Shown: one piece after another, positions 52,141 through 60,427 of the stretch
Layout of the letters: each line of letters begins with the position of its first letter
Numbering within the stretch: position 1 is the first letter of the stretch
Source of the DNA: Limosilactobacillus sp. WILCCON 0051
GTDB lineage: Bacteria > Bacillota > Bacilli > Lactobacillales > Lactobacillaceae
Reading direction: 5' to 3'
DNA: 64,000 nt
NCBI RefSeq assembly: GCF_039955095.1
Contig: NZ_CP154878.1
Coordinates: forward strand, 744,001-808,000
Made by a program: the position numbers and the translations under genes
The notes under the pieces: generated by a model
Told to the model about the DNA's origin: nothing
The model's database searches: none
The model's input: the letters and a program-made list of their open reading frames with translations, nothing else

Positions 52141-54993
52141 ATGGGGAGAAACAATCAAAATGATCGGCAAAGACAGCTAATGACAATTTTGCCAAAATAT
52201 GCTCTTCGCAAAACCAAGTTTGGCTGTGTCTCGGTATTGATTGCAATAGGCTTTTTCCTTGGCAGTGCCAATGGAATGACTGCTAAGGCAGACGCATTGA
52301 GTAATCAAGATTCAAGCGTCAAGGCAGCGGTCGTTCAAAGTGACCATTCGATGACGAGTGCCAGTACGACTGCTTTGAGTGCTTCAATGAACACGTGGTC
52401 AGAGGCAAGCAATGCAGCGCTTGCCGGTTCGTTCGCCGTCGTGGGAGTACAGGCAGCGACATCTGCTTCATCGAACAAGCTATCGACAGCTCATCAAGAT
52501 GCGGCGGTGACGGAAAACTCAGCAGCTTCCGGGGCAAGTACGGATTCAGCGGTTTCGGATTCAGCGGTTCAGGACCAGCAATCGACAGCCGGTTCGCAGA
52601 GCGTTGCTGACCCAAAAAACGCTGCCGCTGGTTCGGCGGTCGAAAAATCGGCGTCTTTGGTTGCGACTGCGGGTGATTCGCCTTCGATAATGCCAGCCGA
52701 GGACGTAACCGTTAATGCCAAGAATTTCAGTCAATATTTTAATACTGACGGTACAGCCACCTATGAGTGCAATCCTGACGGGTCGGTCACGATTACATTC
52801 ACCAAAAAAGATCAGCAGTATTCAGCCGGTGCCGTTTCGTTAAAAGAAAAAATCAATATGGACAGCAGCTTCACGCTGAATGGTCAGATCAATCTGGGCA
52901 ACTTTGGCGGTGCTGATGGCATGGGCATCGTCTTTCATACAGGAAGCGTGAATGCGCTTGGCCGGCCTGGCGGCAATCTGGGAATCGCGGGGCTGCCTAA
53001 TGCGGTTGGCTTTAAGCTTGATTCCTATTATGACTACTATAACGAGCCAACGTCGGATCTGCCTGGCGATGAGATTCCGCTTCCGAAAAACGGCGAGGAC
53101 GATTCGCAATATGGACAGTCACAGGATCCGACAACAGAAGTTCCATATGGCGACATTGTTACGACCAGTCACATAAAAGTGCCAACTACCGAGGGCAAAC
53201 CGGCTTGGCGCTGGTGGGTCGATAATCAGGATGGCACGGTTAAGCCGCTGACGACTAGCTTGATGGATGGTAAGTTTCATGATTTTTCCATTCACTACGA
53301 TGGGACAACGCATACCCTAACGATTACGTTGGCGGAGCCGGCTGGACATCTTAACGATAACGCCCAAACGCCTGAGCAAGCTCAGACGGTTACCTGGACC
53401 TGCCAGATTCCAAATCTTCCAAATAATGAAAACATTGCGATGGGACTTAATATAATAGCGGCGACCGGCGAGCTTACCAACCTGCAGCAGTTTAAGCTGA
53501 CGAGCTTTACATTCTCGCCAGCTGCCTCGGTTAATGTTGAATATCTCAATGAGCAGGGCCAGCAGATTCATCAAGCAGGCGTTCATTACAGCGGTGCACC
53601 AGTAATCGGCGATACATATTCTACGAATCAGCTCAATCTTCCTGGCTATACATATATTGGTTTGGGGAAAGGCAGTCTTGCCCCAAGCGGTACTTTGGAG
53701 AAGGAGGGGCTTAATGGAACGGTCATTTATGTTTATGGCCGGACTGAAAAGATTACGGTCAATTATCAAGACGTCAGTGAAGAAAATCCACATAATCTCA
53801 GCAGCTACGATCAGAATCTGTCCGGTGCCAGAGGCCAGAGCTCAGGCTACAGTACGACTGATACGATTGAAAAACTGGAGGCGAAAGGCTATCAGCTGGT
53901 TAATGATCCAACGGGCGGCAAGATACTGGATTATGGCAATGCGGCACAGAGCTATACGGTTAAACTGAAGCATCGTAAGATCACGTTGGGACCGGATCAA
54001 TATCAAAACAATGGGACGCCGTTGCCCAATGATCCATCTAAAACCTATAAAGGGGTTGAGAAAAATGATCTAAACCAAACGACGACTCGGACGATCAAGT
54101 ATGAATTCGCAAACGGCAGTCAGGCATATGCTCCGGTAAAGCAGTCGGTTGACTACACGAGAAGCGCAACGGTTGATGAGGTAACCGGTGATGTTGACTA
54201 TACGCCTTGGACCGTCACGCCGACAAAGTATCCACAAAAAGATTCACCCGTGATTCCAGGATATGATGCTGATACGCCGGTAGTTGATGCGGCAGCACCA
54301 GCGATTGACGAGAATCCGGTTGTCAAGGTGATCTATCAGCCATGTACCGAAAAAATCAGGATTGTCTATGAGGATGTCAGCGCAAAAGATCCGCAAAGCC
54401 TCAGTCAGTATGATAAGGTGCTGACGGGAAAGTATGGATCAAGTGCCGACTACAGCACGGCTGATACGATTAAGGCTTTAGAGCGGCAAGGGTATCAGCT
54501 CGTCAGTGATCCAACTGATGGTCAAGTCCTCAGTTTTAACAATACCAGCGAACGGACCTATGTGATCAAGCTGAAGCATCAGTCAGCCAATACCGATCAT
54601 CATGCCGGCGGTTCCGTGAAGCCGCCAATGCAAAAACCAACTGATACACAAGGGAAAGGTACTGCATCGACTACGGGCAGTGCCAAGACCGCGATTCGTC
54701 GAGCAAAGCGATCGCAGTCCTGGCAGCCTGTCAATAGTCAAACAAGTCAGTCGGTTCAAGCACGTCACACCGTCACCTCTAACGAAACGTCATCTGCTAT
54801 CCAATTAACCAAAAGCAACAAGCATGATGCTGTTTCAGCCCCCAATGAAACGGCATCAACCAAACATCTTCCACAAACAGGGAATCGGCGTGACGGATTA
54901 TTGGCTGACCTCGGACTACTGCTGGCAGGAATCGGCAGCTGGCTGGGCTTCGACGAGATTCGCAAACGTGTGCTGAAGCGAGACGACCGATGA
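52141..54993 (+). CDS. LPXTG cell-wall adhesin with L-type lectin and MucBP/Mub-like domains
   Basis: A 950-residue surface protein. A long signal peptide of the YSIRK type (KYALRKTKFGCVSVLIAIGF, residues 19-38) ends near residue 51. A Ser/Ala/Thr-rich stretch (about 52-180) leads to an L-type lectin-like domain (about 187-460, with GADGMGIVFHTG). A MucBP domain (about 463-535) follows, then two copies of a repeat beginning TEKI (about 535-614 and 736-815) flanking a Mub-type domain. A Ser/Thr/Gln-rich wall spanner leads to LPQTG at 910-914, a membrane helix and a basic tail. It is anchored by sortase and likely binds host glycans or mucus. ATG 52141 follows GGGGA; GTG 52129 is less likely. 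Confidence 0.88.
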   Translation: MGRNNQNDRQRQLMTILPKYALRKTKFGCVSVLIAIGFFLGSANGMTAKADALSNQDSSVKAAVVQSDHSMTSASTTALSASMNTWSEASNAALAGSFAVVGVQAATSASSNKLSTAHQDAAVTENSAASGASTDSAVSDSAVQDQQSTAGSQSVADPKNAAAGSAVEKSASLVATAGDSPSIMPAEDVTVNAKNFSQYFNTDGTATYECNPDGSVTITFTKKDQQYSAGAVSLKEKINMDSSFTLNGQINLGNFGGADGMGIVFHTGSVNALGRPGGNLGIAGLPNAVGFKLDSYYDYYNEPTSDLPGDEIPLPKNGEDDSQYGQSQDPTTEVPYGDIVTTSHIKVPTTEGKPAWRWWVDNQDGTVKPLTTSLMDGKFHDFSIHYDGTTHTLTITLAEPAGHLNDNAQTPEQAQTVTWTCQIPNLPNNENIAMGLNIIAATGELTNLQQFKLTSFTFSPAASVNVEYLNEQGQQIHQAGVHYSGAPVIGDTYSTNQLNLPGYTYIGLGKGSLAPSGTLEKEGLNGTVIYVYGRTEKITVNYQDVSEENPHNLSSYDQNLSGARGQSSGYSTTDTIEKLEAKGYQLVNDPTGGKILDYGNAAQSYTVKLKHRKITLGPDQYQNNGTPLPNDPSKTYKGVEKNDLNQTTTRTIKYEFANGSQAYAPVKQSVDYTRSATVDEVTGDVDYTPWTVTPTKYPQKDSPVIPGYDADTPVVDAAAPAIDENPVVKVIYQPCTEKIRIVYEDVSAKDPQSLSQYDKVLTGKYGSSADYSTADTIKALERQGYQLVSDPTDGQVLSFNNTSERTYVIKLKHQSANTDHHAGGSVKPPMQKPTDTQGKGTASTTGSAKTAIRRAKRSQSWQPVNSQTSQSVQARHTVTSNETSSAIQLTKSNKHDAVSAPNETASTKHLPQTGNRRDGLLADLGLLLAGIGSWLGFDEIRKRVLKRDDR

Positions 54994-55108
54994 TGAGATC
55001 ATCAGTGAGAAGGAGTCCTCCTTAATAGGTCAACAGTTTTGCATAAATCGCTTAATGTAGTTTTTCACAGTTCTATTTTAAAAATCTAATGAATGAAGGC
55101 GAAAGCTT

Positions 55109-56806
55109 ATGGCAAATGAATCAATGAAAACTGGTGCCGACCTTTTGATCGATGCGCTGCAAAAAAATGGTTTGAAAAATATTTATGGGGTCGTTGGCAT
55201 TCCAGTGACTGATTTTGCGCGTCTGGCTCAGTTGCGCGGCATGAAATACTTCGGTTTTCGGCGTGAAGACGCTGCCGTTGATGCTGCTGCTGCCGCCGGC
55301 TATCTGACGCAAAAACCTGGCGTGGCCCTAACCGTTTCCGCGCCTGGATTTTTAAATGGGTTGACGGCCTTGGCACAGGCCACTAAGAACTGCTTCCCAT
55401 TGATTATGATTTCCGGTTCATCGGAACGTCACATTATTGATCTTGACCAAGGCGATTATGAAGGTTTAGATCAATACAATGTTGCCAAGCCATTCTGTAA
55501 GGCCGCCTATCGAGTCGATCGTGCTCAGGACATGGGGTTGGCTGTTGCCAGAGCAGTCAGAACGGCATTGTCTGGTCGTCCTGGTGGAGTTTATCTTGAT
55601 CTGCCAGCGGATGTGATTGGTCAACAGATTGAGGTCGTCAATGGTGAAGATGCCGGAATTTATGAAGTCGTTGATCCAGCACCTAAACAAGCCCCAAGCG
55701 ATGAGGCAATTGAGCGGGCCGTCAAAGTGATCAAGGGTGCGCAAAAACCACTGATCATTCTTGGCAAGGGCGCAGCCTATGCGCAAAGTGAAGAACTAGT
55801 ACAAAAACTGGTTGCTGACACGGACATTCCATTCTTGCCGATGTCGATGGCAAAAGGCTTGATTTCAGATGAAGACAAGCATTCCGCCGCTGCTGCTCGT
55901 TCGCTTTCATTGAGCGGCGCCGATGTGGTAATTCTGATCGGCGCACGGCTTAACTGGATGCTTTCGCACGGTGCAGCACCAACCTTCAACCCTAACGCCA
56001 AGTTCGTTCAGCTGGAAATCGAAGCAACTGAATTTGACTCCAACCAGAAGATCGATGCCCCATTGCAGGGTGACTTGAACTCAATCCTGGCCAAGTTGGT
56101 ACCAGCACTGGAAAAGACTGACTACCACGCGCCAAGCGTATGGTTGGATGCAATCAAGGCAAAAGTTGATGAAAACGTGGCTAAGTTTGCGAAACGTGTT
56201 GAAGCGGGCGAAACCAATGCCAAGTTTGGCTACTATGGCGCGCTGGAACCAATCAAAGAGTACTTCCTGCAGCATCCTGATGCCTACCTGGTTTCTGAGG
56301 GTGCAAACACGTTGGACATTGGCCGGAACATGGTTGACATGAAACTGCCGCGTCACCGTCTGGACACCGGTACGTGGGGCGTCATGGGCGTCGGTTTGGG
56401 CTATGCGATTGCCACGGCTGTTGAAACCGGCAAGCCAGTCGTTGCTTTGGAAGGCGACAGTGCGTTTGGTTTTGATGGCATGGAAATGGAAACCATCTGC
56501 CGCTATCACCTGCCGATTACCGTCGTCGTAATTAACAATGGTGGGATCTACAATGGGACGGACCGTGAAGTTGCTGATCAGCCAGGCCCAACAATGCTGG
56601 ATGCTCAGGCAAGATATGAATACATTGCTAAGGCATTTGGCGGTGACAGCTACTTTGTAAGCAGCTATCAGGAAATGAAGGTTATCTTTGCAAAGGCGGT
56701 TGAATCCAAGCGGCCAAACATTATCAACGTCCAGATCGACCCATCCATGGGTAAGGAATCGGGTCACATTGGCAACTTGAATCCAAAGCTGGACCTGGAA
56801 AAGTAG
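55109..56806 (+). CDS. oxc: oxalyl-CoA decarboxylase
   Basis: A 565-residue thiamine-diphosphate enzyme that converts oxalyl-CoA to formyl-CoA and CO2. The N-terminal part has IYGVVGIPVTDFARLA and the ThDP glutamate region FRREDAAVDAAAAAGY. The C-terminal ThDP motif is GDSAFGFDGMEMETICRYHLPITVVVINN (Gly-Asp-Ser ... Asn-Asn). The segment SGSSERHIIDLDQGDYEGLDQ is typical of Oxc rather than acetolactate synthase. GAAGGCG precedes the ATG. It is followed 18 bases later by frc, the coenzyme-A donor enzyme, an arrangement that confirms the assignment. Confidence 0.94.
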   Translation: MANESMKTGADLLIDALQKNGLKNIYGVVGIPVTDFARLAQLRGMKYFGFRREDAAVDAAAAAGYLTQKPGVALTVSAPGFLNGLTALAQATKNCFPLIMISGSSERHIIDLDQGDYEGLDQYNVAKPFCKAAYRVDRAQDMGLAVARAVRTALSGRPGGVYLDLPADVIGQQIEVVNGEDAGIYEVVDPAPKQAPSDEAIERAVKVIKGAQKPLIILGKGAAYAQSEELVQKLVADTDIPFLPMSMAKGLISDEDKHSAAAARSLSLSGADVVILIGARLNWMLSHGAAPTFNPNAKFVQLEIEATEFDSNQKIDAPLQGDLNSILAKLVPALEKTDYHAPSVWLDAIKAKVDENVAKFAKRVEAGETNAKFGYYGALEPIKEYFLQHPDAYLVSEGANTLDIGRNMVDMKLPRHRLDTGTWGVMGVGLGYAIATAVETGKPVVALEGDSAFGFDGMEMETICRYHLPITVVVINNGGIYNGTDREVADQPGPTMLDAQARYEYIAKAFGGDSYFVSSYQEMKVIFAKAVESKRPNIINVQIDPSMGKESGHIGNLNPKLDLEK

Positions 56807-56824
56807 TGAAAGGGGCAGATAATT

Positions 56825-58165
56825 ATGGTTGAAGAAAAGACGAATGAATACGCACCATTAAAGGGAATCAAAGTCGTTGACTGGACGCAGGTGCAATCTG
56901 GGCCTTCATGCACGCAGCTGTTGGCATGGCTGGGCGCTGAGGTGATCAAGGTTGAACGGCCGGATACCGGTGACCCAACCCGTAATCAACTGTTGGATAT
57001 TCAGGATTCCTGGAGTCTCTACTACTTGCAGCTGAACGCCAACAAGAAGTCTTTGACGCTGAACATCAAGACTCCTGAAGGCAAACAGATCATGACGGAC
57101 CTGCTTAAAAAGGCTGACGTATTTGTTGAAAACGTTCGCCCAGGAGCTGCTGATCGGGCCGGCTTTGGCTGGGAAGACGTGCACAAATTGAATCCACGTC
57201 TGATCATGGCCTCACTGAAAGGCTTTAACCAAGGATCACGCTTTGCTGACGTCAAGGCCTACGAACCAGTTGCCCAGTCTGCTGGTGGCGCGGCTTCAAC
57301 GACTGGCTGGAACAAAGGGGCTGCCAATGTGCCAACGCAGTCTGCCGCAGCTTTAGGTGACTCCAACTCAGGCATGCACCTGACCATTGGGATTCTGGCC
57401 GCTTTGATGCAGCGGGAACGGACTGGCGAAGGAACACTGGTCTACCAGTCAATGCAAAACGCGGTTATGAACCTTTGCCGGATCAAGCTGCGTGACCAGA
57501 TCATGCTGGATAACCTGGGGGCGCTGCCACACTATGCCGTCTACCCTAACTACAAGTGGGGTAAGGCCGTACCACGGGCTGAAAACACGGAAGGCGGTCA
57601 GGTAATTGGCTGGACCTACAAGGCTAAGGGCTGGGAAACCGATCCAAATGCCTATGTCTACATCGTGATCCAAGACTCCAACAAGAGCTGGGCTGCTATC
57701 GCCAATACGATGGGTCACCCAGAATGGATTGACGATGAGCGCTTCTCTGATTGGGAACACCGTCAACTGCACAAAGAGGAGATCTACCCATTGATCGAAT
57801 CCTACACCAAGCAATACGACAAATATGAATTGACGCAAAAGCTTGGCGAGGCTGGAATTCCCGTCGGACCAGTCATTGATTGGCACGAATTGGAAAATGA
57901 TCCGGACTTAAACGAGGATGGCACGATCGTCACGATTGACCAAGGTGGCAACCGTGGCAATTTCAAGACGATTGGGATGCCATTTACGCTGAGCAACTAT
58001 AAGCCAGATTACAAGCGGGCACCTGACCTGGGCGAAAACAACGTTGAAGTGCTTTCTGCTCTGGGCTATGATGCCGATGAAATCAATGACCTGGTTGCAA
58101 AAGGCGTCATCTCCAAGGCACGCGGCCCTAAGAACCCACGGCGCGAAGTCATCAAGGGCGAATAA
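56825..58165 (+). CDS. frc: formyl-CoA:oxalate CoA-transferase
   Basis: A 446-residue family III CoA-transferase that moves CoA from formyl-CoA to oxalate, giving the oxalyl-CoA used by Oxc. The N-terminal GIKVVDWTQVQSGPSCTQLLAWLGAEVIKVERP and the AQSAGGAASTTG segment are typical. Length is normal for Frc. AAAGGGGC precedes the ATG. Together with oxc it turns oxalate into formate and CO2, consuming a proton and so helping acid tolerance. A strong terminator follows. Confidence 0.93.
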   Translation: MVEEKTNEYAPLKGIKVVDWTQVQSGPSCTQLLAWLGAEVIKVERPDTGDPTRNQLLDIQDSWSLYYLQLNANKKSLTLNIKTPEGKQIMTDLLKKADVFVENVRPGAADRAGFGWEDVHKLNPRLIMASLKGFNQGSRFADVKAYEPVAQSAGGAASTTGWNKGAANVPTQSAAALGDSNSGMHLTIGILAALMQRERTGEGTLVYQSMQNAVMNLCRIKLRDQIMLDNLGALPHYAVYPNYKWGKAVPRAENTEGGQVIGWTYKAKGWETDPNAYVYIVIQDSNKSWAAIANTMGHPEWIDDERFSDWEHRQLHKEEIYPLIESYTKQYDKYELTQKLGEAGIPVGPVIDWHELENDPDLNEDGTIVTIDQGGNRGNFKTIGMPFTLSNYKPDYKRAPDLGENNVEVLSALGYDADEINDLVAKGVISKARGPKNPRREVIKGE

Positions 58166-58189
58166 GCCAAGCCGATTTTGAACAGACTT

Positions 58190-58230
58190 GGGTGGGATGA
58201 TGAGCTTTCACTGATCATCTCACCCTTTTT
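58190..58230 (+). terminator. terminator after frc
   Basis: GGGTGGGATGAT pairs with ATCATCTCACCC (one G-T pair) and is followed by five T. Confidence 0.9.
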
Positions 58231-58271
58231 ATGAGTCTGGTCGGCTAAAGAGAAAATTGGAGGGGTCGATT

Positions 58272-59447
58272 ATGGAAAAGATATTGGTAAATGATATTGT
58301 TCCAATTTTGGTAATCATGATTCTGGGATATCTGTGCGGCGAGTTCTCGTTCTTTGACGATGACCAAAGACAGGGGCTCAACAAACTGGTGCTCAATATT
58401 GCGCTGCCAGCGGCTCTGTTTATTTCGATCGTTAGTGCAACGCGGGCAATGTTTGCCAAGGATATCGTTCTGACGCTGATTTCGATTTTTGGCGTTACCG
58501 GTCTGTTTCTGCTTAGTTACTTCTTAGACAAGCTGATGTTTCACCGTACTACGCAGGAAGCCGCAATCTGTGCTATGATTGCCGGTTCGCCAACGATTGG
58601 TTTTCTGGGCTTTGCGGTGCTGGATCCAATCTATGGCAATAATGCCAGCACCAATCTGGTCATTGGGATCGTATCAATCGTGGTCAATGCGGTTACGATT
58701 CCAATTGGGCTGGCCTTGATCAACAAAGGACAGGCAGCTGCTCGAGCCAAGGCGGCTAAGACGGGTGGCGAAAAGGTCAAGATCAAGCTGCCGCAAAAAG
58801 CAGATGAATTGGCACCGGTTCAAGAAAAAGAAGTAACTATTGCCGATGGGATCCCAGTTACTGATGCGGAAGCCAAGGCATTGCGCGAAAAAGGCATTAT
58901 TCGTGAAATTGATCTGGCGAGAGCTGAATTCTCAAACCATGAGGGGCGCGGAAAGAAAGAAACCAGCAACTCAACGATGGCGGCAATTCTTAATGCCATT
59001 AAACAGCCAGTTGCCGCGGCACCGCTTTTAGCCGTGATCCTGGTGCTGCTTGGGATCAAGATTCCCGCATCATTTGCGCCCAGCTTTGATTTGATTGCCA
59101 AGGCCAATTCTGGGGTCGCCGTATTGGCAGCTGGTCTGTCGCTGTCGACGGTTAAGTTCTCAATTGACAAGGAATCGCTTTGGAACACTTTCTATCGCTT
59201 GCTTTTAACGCCGGCAATCATTGTTTTGGTTGCTTATCTTTGCGGTATGGGCTCTGACCCAACCAAGATCTCGATGCTTTGCATGGCAAATGCCCTGCCA
59301 CCTGCATTTTCAGGGATCATTATTTCCAGCCGCTACAACATTTATGTGAAAGAAGGGGCCAGTTCGGTGGCAATCTCAACGGTTGCGTTTGCCGCTACCT
59401 GCATCTTCTGGATCTGGCTGCTGCCGATTTTGGCTGCACACTTCTAA
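58272..59447 (+). CDS. AEC-family permease (auxin efflux carrier type)
   Basis: A 391-residue membrane protein with about ten helices in two bundles (residues about 1-160 and 235-391), joined by a charged cytoplasmic loop of roughly 75 residues. The N-terminal ILVNDIVPILVIMILGYLCG and the C-terminal NALPPAFSGIIISSRYN fit the AEC family, which includes malate and malonate carriers. It directly follows oxc-frc and could bring in oxalate or exchange it for formate, but this is inferred only from position. The ATG at 58272 follows GGAGGGG. The frc terminator separates its transcription partly. Confidence 0.85.
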   Translation: MEKILVNDIVPILVIMILGYLCGEFSFFDDDQRQGLNKLVLNIALPAALFISIVSATRAMFAKDIVLTLISIFGVTGLFLLSYFLDKLMFHRTTQEAAICAMIAGSPTIGFLGFAVLDPIYGNNASTNLVIGIVSIVVNAVTIPIGLALINKGQAAARAKAAKTGGEKVKIKLPQKADELAPVQEKEVTIADGIPVTDAEAKALREKGIIREIDLARAEFSNHEGRGKKETSNSTMAAILNAIKQPVAAAPLLAVILVLLGIKIPASFAPSFDLIAKANSGVAVLAAGLSLSTVKFSIDKESLWNTFYRLLLTPAIIVLVAYLCGMGSDPTKISMLCMANALPPAFSGIIISSRYNIYVKEGASSVAISTVAFAATCIFWIWLLPILAAHF

Positions 59448-59569
59448 GCTGGATTGCGATAAAACTATTGATACTCTATTCTCGGTCAAACTTTCTTCCT
59501 CGATATATTTTTTGAAACGAATTTACTTATAACTCCTATACAATAGTAGAAAAAATACCACAAATAAAG

Positions 59570-59617
59570 ATCGCACCATTCTCAGCCAGTGTCTGGCCAA
59601 GGATGATGCGATTTTTT
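59570..59617 (+). terminator. terminator after the AEC permease
   Basis: ATCGCA pairs with TGCGAT, with imperfect inner pairing, and is followed by six T. Confidence 0.7.
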
Positions 59618-59684
59618 CAATTTATAAATCCAAACAGCGGATATGGGCAGTGAAACTGCAGCTTTGAAGACCGATTTGGCAAAG

Positions 59685-60293
59685 CTAAAGCAAACCGAAA
59701 GCCACGCTTAAACCGGTCAAGAAATTAGCCAACGCATGAATCATCCAACTGGGATAGATAGAGCCGGCAGCTGGTTTTTCATTGATAAATCCCATCAGCC
59801 AAGCCACCAGCAGCGTAAACCAGCCGATACCGAGAGCGCTGAGCAGGCCTAGCTGATTAATAAACATGACGCTGTGCAGCAAGCCAAACAGCAATGCCTG
59901 AATCAGATTCCCGATTGCAAAGCCAAAACGAGCTGCCAGTCGCTTTAATAAAAAGCCTCGAAACAGCAGCTCTTCTGGCAGTGACGTTCCTAAGACCGCG
60001 TAGACCAAAATCGCCGGCAGTACGCGCCAGCCTTGATTGGTAAAGTCGCTGACGGCGGTATGAGCAGTACCGACGTTTTTCAACAGGACGATCGACAGCA
60101 GCAATAGGCCTAGAGAAGTCAGACTAGCCCAGCCCCAGACTTTCGCGCGCTTCTCCTTGGGAATGGCTTTAAAACCAATCCATTGCTCAAAAGAGATTTG
60201 TTTGCGGGCAGTAATTAGCCACCAGCAAGCCGGCAGTAGTGAGAAAATCAGCAGCTCAAAGACGGCACTGAGCAGCTTGTTGATCAGTAGCAT
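59685..60293 (-). CDS. CPBP family intramembrane metalloprotease
   Basis: A 202-residue membrane protein with about six helices and the CPBP (Abi) motifs: EE-x3-R in LPEELLFRGFLL and the His block FGLLHSVMF. Family members cut membrane-embedded substrates. Some give bacteriocin self-immunity, but the target here is unknown. An ATG six codons upstream exists. The inner ATG at 60293 is preferred because AAAGGCGTG lies before it. It is downstream of the helicase gene on the same strand, separated by 134 bases. Confidence 0.82.
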   Translation of the reverse strand: MLLINKLLSAVFELLIFSLLPACWWLITARKQISFEQWIGFKAIPKEKRAKVWGWASLTSLGLLLLSIVLLKNVGTAHTAVSDFTNQGWRVLPAILVYAVLGTSLPEELLFRGFLLKRLAARFGFAIGNLIQALLFGLLHSVMFINQLGLLSALGIGWFTLLVAWLMGFINEKPAAGSIYPSWMIHALANFLTGLSVAFGLL

Positions 60294-60427
60294 GCAGATC
60301 ACGCCTTTCATTTGGTTAGTTTTAGCTTAGCAATTTTTGGTTAACTAAACAATGGCGCAGTGGCAAAGATTTACGGGCGTTATTTGTGCAAAGTGACCGA
60401 AAAGTTTCAGAATGCTTCCAGACATGA

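Noticed and set aside
52319..52615. Minus-strand frame opposite the adhesin Ser/Ala-rich region
   Set aside because: Shadow of the repetitive codon pattern of the real gene, without a start signal or family.
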